From assembly GCA_022702545.1 (NCBI GenBank), contig JAHRBC010000003.1, positions 5,022,001 to 5,086,000 on the forward strand: a stretch of DNA of 64,000 nt, in the 5' to 3' direction. The DNA is from Phycomyces nitens (taxonomy: Eukaryota > Mucoromycota > Mucoromycetes > Mucorales > Phycomycetaceae). The notes beneath the pieces are model-generated. The model was not told the origin of the DNA. It saw nothing but the letters and a program-made list of their open reading frames with translations, and ran no database searches. Position numbers and translations under genes: made by a program. This document shows positions 47,619 to 60,843 of the stretch, one piece after another. Each line of letters starts with the position of its first letter. Within the stretch, counting starts at the first letter, position 1.

Positions 47619-48143
47619 ATGATCAGCAACAACCTCAGCAATCTCATCTATGCAGAGTTGGACGAGTTATACCAGCTCCTCTCTGATGCTCAAAAAATGA
47701 ACTCTGATGCTCAAGAAATGAACACTGATCCTGAAGATGATGACCTTACCAATTCAATTCGAAGATCAAATCTTAATATTATCTGCCTCAAGGTCATGGT
47801 CCACAACTTTTACATGGCTACCCTTGCTTTGAGCAACCCAATGACCTTTGATGTTCAATTGAGTTATTACCGCGCCTCTCCTCTGTTCATTGAAGAAGGT
47901 CATCAAAATGAATCTACTGGTCCATATACCAGCACTTGGTGGAGCCATCGTCACCCCAATCTTGATGATGGCACTGGAATCACACCCACCAATTTTTATT
48001 CTAGTCCCGCAGACGAAAGAGTATTTATAGTTTTAGCGAAATACATACCATATATGGAGTCAAAGTTATACAAAGCTTCTGCTAAAAAAAGATTTGATAT
48101 TTGGGGGGTAGGGCAAATAATTGGTAAAATACATAAAATGTAA
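47619..48143 (+). CDS. Hypothetical protein, 174 residues
   Basis: I do not recognise this protein. The ATG at 47619 follows a T-rich leader and begins MISNNLSNLIYAELDELYQL. A 21-base tandem duplication encodes SDAQKMN/SDAQEMN near residue 25. The middle is mixed and folded-looking (LNIICLKVMVHNFYMATLAL), the end basic (KKRFDIWGVGQIIGKIHK). It lies 0.8 kb upstream of the transposase-like gene on the same strand and may belong to the same element, but nothing in the sequence proves this. Confidence 0.45.
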   Translation: MISNNLSNLIYAELDELYQLLSDAQKMNSDAQEMNTDPEDDDLTNSIRRSNLNIICLKVMVHNFYMATLALSNPMTFDVQLSYYRASPLFIEEGHQNESTGPYTSTWWSHRHPNLDDGTGITPTNFYSSPADERVFIVLAKYIPYMESKLYKASAKKRFDIWGVGQIIGKIHKM

Positions 48144-48204
48144 TAATATTATTGGTTTAAAAATATATTTTTTTATTGAAATAAATTTTAGTTCCTAATA
48201 ATAC

Positions 48205-48326
48205 AGCCTACTATTTACGTACTATTTACATACTATTTACATACTGTATAGCCTACTGTATAGCCTACTGTATAGCCTACTGTATAGCCTACTACACAGC
48301 CTACTGCATAGCCTACTACACAGGCT
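48205..48326. repeat. Minisatellite with 11- and 12-bp units
   Basis: About three TACTATTTACA units are followed by about six variants of a 12-bp TGTATAGCCTAC unit (some TACACAGCCTAC). Confidence 0.85.
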
Positions 48327-48897
48327 GCAATAGCTACACTACTAAATGCTTCATAGTAATGCCATAATGATGTCTAAGAGACTTACCTACAGTACAGTAG
48401 ATGAGTTAGTTATGCTGAGCATGTATATCCTTAGGATAATAATATAAATACCTTTTTTTTACAATGGAAAGACAAGATGAAGGGCCTATAAATGTAGCAA
48501 TGATAAGTAAATGATGTATATATATAATGTGGAAATAAGATAATAGCATACGTACATACCAAGTATAAGGCTTGTATTTCTCGGTAAGTCTATACATATA
48601 ACAATACCTATTGACTAATGATAAAAAAGTTAGTAAAGGTAAATGTAACGCGTGTTTTATCATACCTAGTGTTTTTCGCGTGAAAGTATGAAGCTAAGCT
48701 TTTCTTACTATGAAGGTTATGTGGTAATGACATACAAGTAAATGATTAGCATTAATAAGCTGATGTAATAGAGTCATCTTATTTTTTCTTTTGTTTAGAA
48801 CGTGAAAAACATAAGACAAAAATAAGAATTGCTTGGAAATTCCTACGTAATAACAATTGTGACTAGCATTAACTTACGTCAAAAGGTTCCTTAATTC

Positions 48898-48908
48898 TAT
48901 AAATTAGC
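48898..48908 (+). promoter_or_regulatory. TATA box of the transposase-like gene
   Basis: CTATAAATTAG lies 50 bases upstream of the ATG at 48958, leaving room for a short leader. Confidence 0.5.
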
Positions 48909-50879
48909 CCACCTTTGTTTCTAACAAATTGTTAAAGTCCTTTCATACACTATAATTATGAACAACAATTACAATAACATCAACAAAAACAACAATAACA
49001 ATAACAACAAAAACAATACTGGTTCTTCAAGCGTCCTTAACCTCAGGGTTAACAAGATCAGACAATCGCAAACGTGTCCATGGTGCAAGGATGGAAAAGT
49101 CCATGTTTTTAACTCATTTCACCAGCATGTGAGGTTGAAGCATCTAGAAAAGGTGGACTCCGAGTATTTCAAGAAGTTGTTTTCTTGGAAGCAGGAGAAG
49201 TAAGTTTATTTGATAAAACCATAAGTATTATGTATTAATATTAGGACCTTTAATAGTCCCATCTCGATGACTGGATCTGATCTTGATGAATCAGTAGACC
49301 CCTCTCGTTCTATGTCTATTGACCTTGGTGAATTTGCTTTTCAGCATTATGATCCTAATATTGACAACGAAAATGATTCTGGTGATGAAGATAGCCAAGA
49401 CAATGATCAGAATGATGATGAATATGATGATATGTCAGACGCCAATGTCTATAACTTGGATGAAGATGACAACAATGAAACAGACTCTGTACTGCCCCAA
49501 ATTGATGAAGCACTCCTTCTCAATACGATTCTGCCTTTGTCGAGAAGCTTTGAGGATCAATCGTATGATGCCATTTCAGACACTACTGAAGAGGATATTG
49601 GTCGATTGAATTATGCAACGAGCCGAACGGAACAAGTGGATCACATTGTGGATATGACAAATCCATTCAAGTCCAGCGTTGAAGGATTGCTCCACGCATT
49701 CTTTTATGGTGACGAAGATCTTTGCTCGGAACGCATGGTGAAGAAGATCCATTATCTGCTGAAGCTCACCTTGAAGTTGCAAGAGGAATCTACGGAGACA
49801 TTAGTCTTACCAGCCCCTGACAGAATCCTCAATTTCCAAAGTCGCATCAAGTCAAAGGTCCCAGTTCTCAGTCCTGTCGAATGCAAAGGAACGAACAAGG
49901 ATGGAGAAGAGCATGCATTCTTCATGAACAAGCCCTCTGAGTACTTGAAGAACATTGCTGCCACACCGGGTATGATTGACCAAATATCTACCCTCCCTGA
50001 TTTCACGACTGGCCAGATCATGAACTTGAATCAGGGTGATAAATGGAAACATCATGAAAGTCTTCAAACACCCATGATGACAGTTAACGGCCAGGACTAT
50101 TGGATTGGTGATATTGCAAAAGACAGACATGGCTACTGCTGGCTATTGAGCAAGTTCCTCACCAAAGAAGGCCAAACTGTTTCTGGAGACAATTCAAAGA
50201 TGGCTTTTGTTGAATCGTTCCGTTTCCTAAGCAGCTCTCTCGACAATATCGAACTTGGCATAATGACTGGATTGACTACCAACTTTCACTGGGAAAACGG
50301 TAAAAGTAGATCATGTGTAAAACTGTAAATAAATATGTGAAAAGTCGCGAATTTTCTATGGTAAAACACAGATATGACAGATAGGAGAACCTAGGTTCCT
50401 ATCAGGTTGTAAGACTCGAAATAAACATGGTAAAAGTTGTGACAGCGAACGGAACAAAGGTTTGTTAGCATTTTTGACATGCTTAACTGACTTGATATAC
50501 TCAATTGTTACATCCGACATTATGTTTTTGGTGTACAGGTATTGTGTTTACATCTTGAAAGGGCGATCTTATTGTTGTTTTTCATACGCTAATAGTGAGG
50601 GTTTATTATTGTTTACCCATTCAAACTGCCAGTATTGACCACTCTTTGAAACTCATTATTGTATAATCAAGCAATAATTACTCTTTCCATCATTTTATAC
50701 CCCGTACTTAAAAGGTTTATGGTTTATATTTGTGTTTATTGGAAAGAATAGAATGGTTCTATACACAAGCTCTAATACTATTACTGTCTATCCTTGCCGC
50801 TTCTACCAGCCTATTTGATATTACTTGGATCGGATACTTCTCTACTGAACAATACCTGAAAATAGGGTCCGGCAGCAAT

Positions 50880-51500
50880 TTGGGTGGTTGCAGTAGTATT
50901 CTGATATAATAAAAGTTATATTAGTGACATATATTCAAAAGTGCGGGTGCTATTCAAGATGCAAGGGATATTATACTTACATTGCAAGGATTGGATAAGA
51001 ATGGGCAAAGAGGGGCAGAGTTGTGCGGCATGGCATCTTGTATGATTAGATTGACTAGAGATGGGATAAAATAAATTAATATGGGTGAATTGAGTGATAG
51101 AAAAATCGATTTACATACCAAAAACAGAGTTGGCGATTATAGTAGAGGGATGGTATATGGCGGCCAACAATAACTTTTTAAGAATATAGAAAAGTATTAG
51201 TAAATAGCCAGAATAATATTAGGGAAAAGCACAAAGACCAAGAAACGGCATTACCATTATGATAACCAGTTGTAGATGATGAAGGAGGCAGATGGGGTAG
51301 ACAGTGATGGCGGCGGCCTATTGTAGAATAACAAACGTTGAGAAAAAAGAAATTGGACACGAAAAGATTTTATTTACCCTGGCACTGATGATGGCACCAT
51401 ATAATAGGCTGTACAAGTGGAAGAGGTCTACAGGATAGAAAGAGACGATCAGAATAACTTGCAAGATGGCACCGGCACATGTAACTGACCATGATTAGTC
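50880..51500 (-). other. Chain of exon-like segments in CACTA-2 left end
   Basis: On the minus strand, from an ATG near 51492, segments of roughly 50-100 bases alternate with short intron-like gaps having GTAAAT, GTAATG, GTATGT and GTAAGT donors and AG acceptors. The first few join in one open frame rich in Cys and His (MVSYMCRCHLASYS at the start). The chain meets a stop at the next join. This may be a small third gene or chance matches in AT-rich DNA. The rest of 50287-51888 shows nothing else. Confidence 0.25.
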
Positions 51501-51888
51501 TAGATGGGCAATGTAGAGAGAATGTATTGGGATGAGTATACATTTATAAAGAAGCCATTAATTTGTTAGTATAAAGAATGTCTTATTAGAAACCCACGTA
51601 GAGATAAAACAACAGAGATAAGAAGATAGAACAAAAAGAAAGAAAGAAATGATATTTAATTTCAAGCAGAGATCCAAAATTATTTTTTTATTAATTTATA
51701 CAGAGTATACAAAGGGTAATTAGGAATCTGTTTATTAAACTCATCTGTGTATATAAAGACCATCTATTTACAATTGAATCGACCCTCCTGCACTCGCAAA
51801 CCAAGTATTTTGTATGTAAAGAGTAGAGTCTATAATTTATAAAGAGAATATAAAGCTAATTTTGAAAACATATGATATTCTATAGACC

Positions 51889-53074
51889 ATGGCACCAAGA
51901 TCCACTCCCACTTCTCGCTCAACCGATGAGCAACTCCAATTGTTGGAGACCTTGCGGGATATTCAAAACATCCTTGTCAGGGTAGATTCTCGCATTGGCA
52001 CCAGCATCGAAGGCAACGCCAGTACTGTCGAGGCTATTGACAGTTTGGCTGAGTTGGTGGCTGCCAACAACAGTGCAGTTCCTGCCGCCGAGCTTGCTTC
52101 TGCCTTTGGTGAGGAGCTATTCACCATTGTTGGCCCTGCTCCTGGTCCTGTTGCCATCCCTGCCACTGGCCCAGCTCCCATCATCCCGGCTGTGGTGGAG
52201 TATAACCCTGGTGCCGCCACAGAAGCGTTTGTAAGTATTAATATTCTCAATAGCTTACCAATTCATTGGCTTATAAAAATTTAATAGCGACATATACGAG
52301 ACTATCTGTGGAGGCCCAATTTCAGGTCAAACAACCTGGCTATGGTGCAAGCCAACAACAACAGGCCCAGGTGGAGAACGGAGGTTCATTTCAATGAATC
52401 TCCCAACAAGGAGTTGGTTCTTGAACTCCTTGCCTACCTGGGCCCAACGTTCATCAACACTGGCTTGCGCCAAAGGGATCTTCGGGACAGTGTCTACCGG
52501 AACTTTGCGGAAGGCGTCGCCAGGAGAGGGCGTCTCCTGAGGCACGGGTAGCCGCAAATGCTCGTGCCAGAAAAGCCGGCCGGGAAGCTGATGTATGTAA
52601 TAGTATAGCATCTAAAAGACTTGAGATTGAAAAACAATATTAAACATATGTTTGATTAGCATTTCCATCGCCGTCGAATGGCATACCTCTCCAACAAGGA
52701 TGCCATTGACAATGCGATAGGCAATGATTGCTCAGCACTCATCCAAAAGGCAGCAATGTCTGAGGGTGAGTCTGAGGATGAGTTTCCTGGAGTTCCTGGC
52801 CGGCGGATGATCCGCACAGTATGCCCAGGCTGGAGGAGCGATGAGGTAACATATTATTTAAATAAATTTTTTTATTGCTTTTGAATCATAAAATAATATT
52901 CTAATGAATGTATATTAGTTCAATCAGTTGATTGAGTTGTTGGACTCGTACTCACTCCTTAGCTTGGGTGTCAACGTGCGCCAAATGCTCCCAAGAGTAT
53001 TTGGCCGCGTTGCGGATTTAGCAGTCCCTGAGGGGCTTTCTTCCTCCCTTCCTCAATGGTCACTGAGACAATAA
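51889..53074 (+). pseudogene. CACTA-2 second gene, four exons, one frameshift
   Basis: Exons 51889-52230, 52288-52592, 52660-52845 and 52919-53074, all GT-AG. The product family is unrecognised but shared with CACTA-3 and the fragment at 43326. Exon 1 encodes an Ala/Pro-rich region; exon 2 a part with HFNESPNKELVLELLAYLGP; exon 3 HFHRRRMAYLSNKDAID and the motif MSEGES...PGWRSDE; exon 4 FNQLIELLDSY ... SLPQWSLRQ. Exon 2 is 305 nt, and its start and end are open in different frames (break near 52512), so the copy is probably damaged. By position it corresponds to the accessory protein gene (TnpA-like role) of plant CACTA elements; I see no sequence similarity to support that. Confidence 0.75.
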
Positions 53075-53211
53075 AACGTTTTCTTTTTCTCTTAATTTTC
53101 ACCCTGTTTCACATATGCGCTATTTGGACTATATGTATATTTTACTTGGCTTTGTTTTGTTTTTTGCTTCTTTAAAAGGGAGAGAGAGAGAGAGAAAAGT
53201 TTTATTTGTAT

Positions 53212-56200
53212 TTATGCATATATTTTTTTTGGCAGTGGAATGACCAGCATCCTTGCGTTGTTTTCAATTTTTAATTCGGTCGTAGCCACTTCCAAGAGAA
53301 TCCTGTGCACTGGCAAGATGCTGTCGAACGTGTTTGGTGCAAAACCAGGGAGGCAGACGTCAACTTGCTCAACTGGTCTGAGATTGTCAGGATCTGGAAC
53401 AAGCCAGTGGACGAATGCAAACACATGTTGCTTGTGGTGGAAATGAGGGCGACTGTTGGAGGGGCTGGGAGGAGGAACGAAGTTGTGGGCGAACAGGTAT
53501 TGGATTTCTCCTGTGTACGCGTTTGTCTTTCTACCCTCGAAATCCAGAAAAAGAGCTTGGATATATGACCCGCGACTGCCAGATCCACCTTTGCCCTTGT
53601 ATGTCTGACCAAGAAGATCAATGGCCTTGATCTTTGTGATTCGGTCATTGACAAAGAATGGTGATGAAGATGCATGGAGGTAGTCAACAAGGTGCTCATT
53701 GTCATATGCTCTCTTGTAATATTCTAGGAGATGGGGATAGTCGATATCACACATCTGTGTTGTTGCTGTTGCTGTTGGTAAAGGTAATGCTGACGGAGGG
53801 AAAGCTTCGTTACCCTTAATCGTAAGACTGACATCCAACGAGGCTTGCAGGAATGCGTCAAGACGGAAACGGCGTTGAGGTGCTGGTGCTGGGGCTGGGG
53901 CTACTATAAAAGTATTGGACAAGGAGGTGAGTTTTTTCAATAGTACTTTGAAGGGGACTTGGCTCTGACATGTAAGTCTTTGCACAAGATCACCCTTATA
54001 CATATTTTCAGTAAAACTTTTTATGTATGTTGATTCAAACCCATCTCTCCTGTTTGTATCAACATTCTTCAACAACCCATTATATCGCTCGAACCCAAAG
54101 AGCCAATAACCATACACTGGTCCAAAATCATGAACAGTGTCGCGAAGATGGAGGTGTAGGTGCATGTTGCAGGTGAGGATGGTACTAGGGTATTGTTGTT
54201 CACACTCCCGACCAAACTTCTCCAGGTGACTATGGGCCTCATCAAGTTCGTCAAAAGTGATGGTAGGCTTGGTGAGGAGACGGCAGGCATCAACAAAGCT
54301 GATCCAATTCTTGAACTTTGTTCCAGAAAGAACAGGCCGCAGCAGAACAGGAGAGTAAATCAACACCCAGGACTTCCACTCGTTGGCTTTCATTCAGGGA
54401 AACCCCTTTCCGATCTTCGTCTTCAATGTGGTATATCCCACAGGCAACACCATTGTCTCTGCCACCTTTTGCATCTGACAAAGATCTCGGTCTGTGATCA
54501 GACCACTGGCGGTCCATGTCTCGACCATCCTCTTGGCCGTACCCAGGAATAGGTTGTGCATGGGATCAATGATCGTTCCACGTACTAGATCAAAGTATCC
54601 AAGGCGGTGCAGCTGCGACCATCAAACACCATTTTCGACCTCCAGCTGGTGCCTTTCTGAGGGCGTACTTGCACTCTTCCACTCCTCAGCATGCACCCGG
54701 TTTTCTTCACCATTGGCAAGCCTCCACTTGACAAACTCAAACCCACGAAAGTCCACATGGCTCGTGCCTTCCAGACGGGAGAAACTGCGACTGCACTTAT
54801 AGCATGCCCAAGTGCTGTTATGGGCTGTGAAGCCACTAGTCTTCCTGGCAGCAGGGATGTCGCAGGCAACCATCATCAAGGCAGCACGGACAACCACAGA
54901 AGAAGGGCACTCAAACGTTGGAATGGAAACACCAACGTACAGCTGGTTCAGGTCATTGACCAGCGGCTCCAGGTAGCTGTTTATCTCGTCTGATTTTGGC
55001 TCCTTTGGCCCAGGCATCAGGCCAACAAGGATGATATTCTCGGGCTTGAACCGCTCAGCCCTAGGAAGATTGTTTATTGCCAAGTAGATTGCTCCACAGG
55101 AATAAGTCACCCCATCGAATGGCTGAAACCAATCGATGTTCAATGTCAGCATCAATGAACGTGGGTCAGCGACAAAGGAGACACCATCCTTATCCTTCAG
55201 GTCCTTCCACATGGCACCATCGTACACATCGCACATGGTGTCCATGACCTTAAGCTCTTTGTTCCAATGGCGGATATTGGCCTCAAAATCCGGGCGGAGG
55301 AAAAGGACACTCAACGCCTGCTTGACGGACTGATAGTGGAATTGGCGTCTTGGAACCAAAGTACCAGAAGAGGACGCCTTCATCAACTTGCACCCACAGG
55401 AAGAGCGGGAACCAACCTTGGATGAGTTACAGAACTCAGGAACAGACCCAGCTTCCTCGTACACCTTGTGGCAATCCTGGCACACAACAGATTTCTTTAT
55501 TCCTTTGGTCAAGGCTGAGAAACCTGTCATCTTTTGGAGACCAGGAAGGCTAGAGGGCAATTGGAAATCCTGCTCGTAGATCTTCAAGAGCTCGTTGATG
55601 AACTCGATCAAGACAACAGCACCCTTGTTGACCACGTATCGGGATGCAAACAGGACCACGAATATGGCAATGGACCTGTGCACTGGATTCTCTGGCATCT
55701 CGGGGGAGGAAAAGGGGTCTATTTTAAAATGATAATTATTAACACTCAATTTTTTCAGGTTCTTTTTCTTTATTCAACACTCGCCTTCACTGCTAAGATC
55801 CTCGACTTCAATCTCCTCGACGTCGTCACCATCACTGTCTTTGGCATTGCTCTCCTCTTCATTGTTGCTGTCATTGCCATTCACCTCATTGGCAGCTGAA
55901 TCATCGCCATCCAGCATCAGCTCAGATTCCACGACGGGTGAGTGGGAAAAATCATTCTGTCTTTCCATAGAACCGGATTGATGGGTTGTGATAGCTACAT
56001 ATAGAATACAATAGCTTGTTACTATCTGCTGCTCTTCAAATAAATATTCCTTACATTCAATATCAATCTCCACCATTTCTCTTTGTCTTTCTGTGTTTAA
56101 TAAAAAACCGTGTTATTATACAAGGGCCAAAAAACAATACCAAAATCATCATACCCATCACAATTCTTTCAAGTTCGTCAATTCTTGCTCTCTTATTATG

Positions 56201-56302
56201 ACGCTGAGAGGTTCTCTTTGTTACCAGACTGTAACCTTGGGCGTTACCATTGCATTTAGTGCAATAACAGGCCTCGTTGCGAAGTTGAGTAATAGAAGAC
56301 AT
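53212..56302 (-). pseudogene. CACTA-2 Tnp2-like transposase, intact except two TGA stops
   Basis: Minus-strand exons 56302-56155, 56090-56055, 55994-55779 and 55718-53212, phases consistent, 969 codons in total. The N-terminus has CYCTKC...QGYS...SQRH; exon 3 is acidic. Exon 4 has the transposase core of the Transposase_21/Tnp2 type: LTLNIDWFQPFDGVTYSCG, LVGLMPGPKEPKSDEINSYL, VACDIPAARKTSGFTAHNS, IDPMHNLFLGTAKRM, and MHLHLHLRDTVHDFGPVYGY ... FERYNG similar to the DUF4218 region; the end is LVIPLPKKIYA. Two in-frame TGA codons at 54624-54622 (Arg in CACTA-3) and 54396-54394 (Phe in CACTA-3) are the only breaks seen. Confidence 0.88.
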
Positions 56303-57659
56303 ATTGTATGCTTTTGAATATTAAGATAATAAGGAAACAAGTGTTACATTTACTTTATTCTCAACAACTTTATAATCTTACAAATTGATATTCATATGTC
56401 TATTGTGTCTAAGCCAATAAGATAGAGTAAAGCTTTATCTTTAACCTGAATATGAAAAACTTTCTGAGATACAAAATCACTCCAGTTTTGCATAGGTTAA
56501 AAGGTTACTTCTTATCATTGTACTTCAGGACCGTTTTCCCAGTGTTTGCGATCCTTCCGGAGAGGTACTTGGTACCATTGAATGAACTTGTTTGCCTGAT
56601 TCCAAAGGATCAGTCATTCGGAGGAAATGGCTGTACAGTAGTCTATGACAGTAACGGAAGGTTGTCTCTGGTTCATGATGGCCTTGATCCCCATATCGCT
56701 TGTCTTTGGACTGGAGCTTGTCCCTCTAATGGATTCAAACGTGCCTATCCCAGCTCTTCTCATAATGGTGCACGATATATGAAGGTTGTGGTTGCTCCTA
56801 TCATCCTCTGGTCTGACGATACTTCTGGAAACAAGTCAAAGCAATACAATGTTTTTGACAGCTACTTAATGTACCTTGGCGCCATGTCTTTGGAAAAAAG
56901 AAGTTGTCGAGAGAATACTTTGTTTGTCTGCACATCGGATAAAAATCTGCGAGCTGTCGATATGCTAGGCCCAATTGTTGATAATCTTGCTCAGTTGGAA
57001 CGTGGTATCGAAGTATATTCATATGATCATAATGAATACGTTCTTCTTGTCGCCCCTCTTCTCTTTTTGATGGCGGACAATCCTAGACACTCGCAGTTGG
57101 CTATGCACAAGGGTACCAACTCCAGATATCCATGCCGTAAATGTTTCTGCCCAAAACATTCTACGCTTTCTGGTCTTGTCCGATCAATGCCAAACTCATC
57201 TGATACGTACATATCTCATGAGTATCCCAAGAAGCACTTGGCACATTTCCGTGATGCTGTTCAATTGAAAGGAACCGATATTCAAAAGTACAAGGTTATG
57301 TCTGATACATATAGCTTTATTGTCAATGGTAGTGAAAAGTTTCTTCGTTTAGGTGCATTTGACCCAGCCCAAGATTGTCCAGTAGAGGTGCTCCATACTG
57401 TCCCACTTGGTTGCATTAAATATCTGGCACTGCAAAAATGGTGTTAAATCAATGATTAATTGTGGGGTGTTATTATCAATAACAGTATATGAAAAATTGC
57501 AACTCAGGGAAAATCCTTTGGTTAGTATCATTGACAGATATAAGCATGTCTTATTGGTTAGATAGATTACGGAGTACCTGAAAGTAATAATAAAACTATA
57601 AAGGAATGGGCAATAAACTACTGCTATTATATATTCTCTTTTGATATAAACCCTAAAAA

Positions 57660-60600
57660 ATGTTTGCCATTCCCAATGCTAATGAAGTTGAATGCCGATG
57701 CTCGAAATGCGTTTGCAATCCTGCTGGCTACATGATCACTGCCAAAAGAACTGCCAAGCGTCATGCTCAGAGTGACAAAGACAGAGAATTGGATAGAAAT
57801 ATCAATCGTAAATAAAATGGCTATTATATAGTGTGGGCTGTAATATTAATAATATTTTAAATAGTCTTGCCCGTCCATCAAAGCAGTGTTGATGTGGACA
57901 TGGAAGCAATTGAATTTGAAGAGGACATTGAATGTACATAGTATTTTATTTTTTATACTCAATATACACTTTACTTATGCTCGGTTTCAATAGATGACAG
58001 TTACTCTAATGATGTACCGTCATCCATGGAATATCCCGATGGGTTCTTACCTCTTTCGGCCGAAGATTTTCTTTTTGGAACAGATGAGCTCATTGAAGAA
58101 TATTCATCTGAGCATGAATCGTCTGATGAAGATGCCAAGGAAGAAGAGGCCGAGCAGGGTGAAGGTCAGCAATAAACAAGTGTTGCTAGTGCCTTTGGAT
58201 AAAAGATATTAATATTTAATTATCATTAATACTCACAGAGAATTCAGCCAATCTTCCTGAAGATCCATGGCATAGATTGATAGCCATTTTTCTTGTCATG
58301 TTTATTTCTTCCTTTGTTGTTGATGAGGGTGCCGTGATATTGATTTCATTCATTAACGCAATCTTGGAGCACTATGGGGAAAGCTTCAGACTCCCAACAA
58401 GTATCCCCGGTTTAAAGAAGATGACTGGATACAGTGCTATGACAAGTGGTGTGTCAACATTTGTTGCATGCAGTGATTGTCACACTCTGTATAAAAGCAA
58501 TAGTGAAGTACCTACTTGTTGTACTGGAAAGAAACTTGGCCGCCAGAATGAATGTGGAAACAGTCTGTTCAAGTCTGGAATTAGTAATGGATTGACTGCA
58601 AAGCGCACTTTTGTATACAACTTGCTGAAAACTGCCTTGGCAAAGCTTTTCAAGCGTCCTTCATTTGAAACAGCCATAAACATGTGGAATCGTGGTCCAA
58701 AGGTTCCTGGCACCATGTTTGATGTTTATGATGGAAAGATGTGGAAGGAGTTTGTGGACGAGGACGGCATGCAGTTTGTGGCCAAAGAAAGATCATTGCT
58801 GTTAACACTCAACATCGATTGGTTCCAGCCTTTTGATGGGGTAACTTATTCTTGCGGTGCGATATATCTTACAATCAACAATTTGCCAAGAGATGAACGT
58901 AATAAGATGGAGAATGTGATTCTCATTGGGCTCATGCCAGGTCCCAAAGAAGCAAGCACTGCTGAGATCAACAACTACCTGCGCCCCCTTGTTGATGAGC
59001 TCAAGGATCTGTACACTGGTATCAGTATTGATACGTATAGTCGTTCTGGTGCTTTGGTTCGTGCTGCTCTGCTGATGGTTGCATGTGATATACCTGCTGC
59101 AAGAAAGACATGCGGATTCACTTCTCACAACAGCAGAAACGCATGCCATAAGTGCAATCGGCACTTTTTCCGTTTTGAAGGCACATCCATTGTTGACTAT
59201 TCTGGATTCAACTCTTCAGAGTGGATTGGCCGCACAAAAGAAGAGAACCGCCAGCATGCCATCATGTGGAAAAACGCAGCAAGCTTGACAGAGAGAAAGC
59301 AATTGGAAGTTGAGAATGGAGTGCGGTGGTCTGAGCTTCACCGCCTTTCATACTTTGAGCCAGTCAGGGCAACCATTGTGGACCCGATGCACAACCTCTT
59401 CCTTGGAACGGCCAAGCGCATGATGGAAAAGTGGATCCTGTGTGGTCATCTTGATGATAACGACCTTTGTGAGATGCAGGTTGAGGCAAACACGATTACA
59501 TTGCCCATGGAATATGCCACTCTCACCACCAAGATCGCAAAGGGATTTCCATTCATGAAGGCAGATGAATGGAAATCATGGTGCTTGATTTACTCGCCTG
59601 TTGTGCTGAAGGGACGGTTGGAAGATAATCTGTTTGCCAACTGGATCGAGTTTGTTGATGCCTGCCGATTATTGACGAAGCCAACAATCAGTGAAGAAGA
59701 GGTTGAGCTTGCTCATGATAGTCTCGAGAGATTCTGCAGTGGGTGTGAAGAATTGTACGAGCATGACGTCCTGTCTCCAAACATGCACCTTCACCTCCAT
59801 TTGAAAGAGACAATCCAAGATTTCGGGCCCATTTATGGATATTGGCTGTTCAGCTTTGAACGCTACAATGGGCTTGTCAAAGGCTTTAATACCAATCGTA
59901 AAGCCGGTTTTGAGAAGACGTACATGAATAAGTTTGTCCAAAGTGGTTCAAAAGGTGACTTTTACCAAGCTCATCTCGCCACCATCACCAGCCCAAGTCA
60001 TCTTGCTCTGTTCAACAGACTGTCTCCCACCACTGTGTTTGCGCCTCAGCAAAATAGGCTGTCAATTTTTTCTCTCCCTGCCTTTTTGGAATCAGCAATG
60101 GATCCAACAAAGCAAACGTTTGGCAATGAGCCCCTTCCGTCATCTGCCCTGCCATTGGTCCTGAAAACACCAACAACAATGAGGAAAATTGAGTACGAAT
60201 GCCTGCTGAAGTATTACAAGATGGAATATGCCGATGATGATCTTTGCAGTGCAAAGAACATCATTAGAAGCACAAACTTTGTCAATGACAGAATCCAGAA
60301 GTTTACCTCGATAAATCTTCTTGGACAAGTCTATAAAGGCAGTGAGGGGGCAAACGGAAGAGGTTCATATATCCAGGCAATGTATATTGAGAAAAACGGT
60401 GATTCTGGGGAGATATACGCTGGTCGTATTAAATATCTTTTCGTTCACAATTTTTTGCCAACCCCTACTCCAGCCAACTTTCTTCTGCGCCTGAATCCTC
60501 AGCATGTTTTTGCTTTTGTTGAGTGGTATGAAATCCCTTACCATCAACCAAGAATCAACCAGGGTATTGAGCTGTATAAGCCAACTTTTCAAAAGTACAA

Positions 60601-60721
60601 CTATGATAATATTTTGCCTGTCCATCGCATCCTTTTGCCAATTGCGATAGGCAATCATATTTCTGGTCGTGGTGCAGCCAAAGTTCTTGTCATTCCCTTG
60701 CCTAGAAAGCTTTATGCTTAG
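57660..60721 (+). CDS. CACTA-3 Tnp2-like transposase, four exons, open
   Basis: Exons 57660-57807, 57865-57933, 57994-58158 and 58239-60721 give 954 residues; the third donor could also be at 58164, same phase. This is the DDE-type enzyme expected to cut and join element ends. Exon 1 (148 nt) encodes CRCSKC...GYMI...AKRH, a likely DNA-binding Cys/His motif; exons 2-3 are acidic. The core: LTLNIDWFQPFDGVTYSCG near 315, LIGLMPGPKEASTAEINNYL, VACDIPAARKTCGF near 408, VDPMHNLFLG near 509, and MHLHLHLKETIQDFGPIYGY with FERYNG near 641. It ends LVIPLPRKLYA. I cannot assign the catalytic triad with certainty. A TATAAA-like box lies near 57595. Compared with CACTA-2 no stop or shift is seen, so it may be active. 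Confidence 0.88.
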
Positions 60722-60843
60722 ACTTCTTTTTCTTTTTTATTATTATTATTATTATCTTTCACTATCTTATATAAAACATACAATACTTGTGTATTCAAAA
60801 CAATATTAATGAAAGTATAGGAATGAGAGATGCAAGTAATTGT

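Larger units (their letters stand above)
48144..48957. other. Spacer and promoter region of the transposase-like gene
   Basis: Apart from the minisatellite, this is AT-rich and non-coding. It ends with a TATA box about 50 bases before the start codon at 48958. Confidence 0.5.
50287..56544. mobile_element. CACTA-2: full-length CACTA element (6.26 kb)
   Basis: The ends are CACTGGGAAAACGGT and its inverse ACCGTTTTCCCAGTG, flanked by TTT at 50284-50286 and 56545-56547. The joined host sequence reads ACC-AAC-TTT-GCG-ATC-CTT in frame. It carries the second gene (plus) and the transposase gene (minus) tail to tail, with a 1.6-kb left region without clear genes. Confidence 0.95.

Noticed and set aside
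48205..48326. CRISPR-like short repeats
   Set aside because: Units are tandem without spacers and the genome is eukaryotic; it is a minisatellite.
53212..56302. TGA read as an amino acid
   Set aside because: The complex I gene uses TGG for Trp and has no internal TGA, and CACTA-3 has ordinary sense codons at the same places, so the TGAs are best read as stops.
50287..56544. CACTA-2 as a giant intron of the transposase-like gene
   Set aside because: Its borders are CACTG...CAGTG inverted ends with a TTT duplication, not GT-AG, and it contains its own genes.
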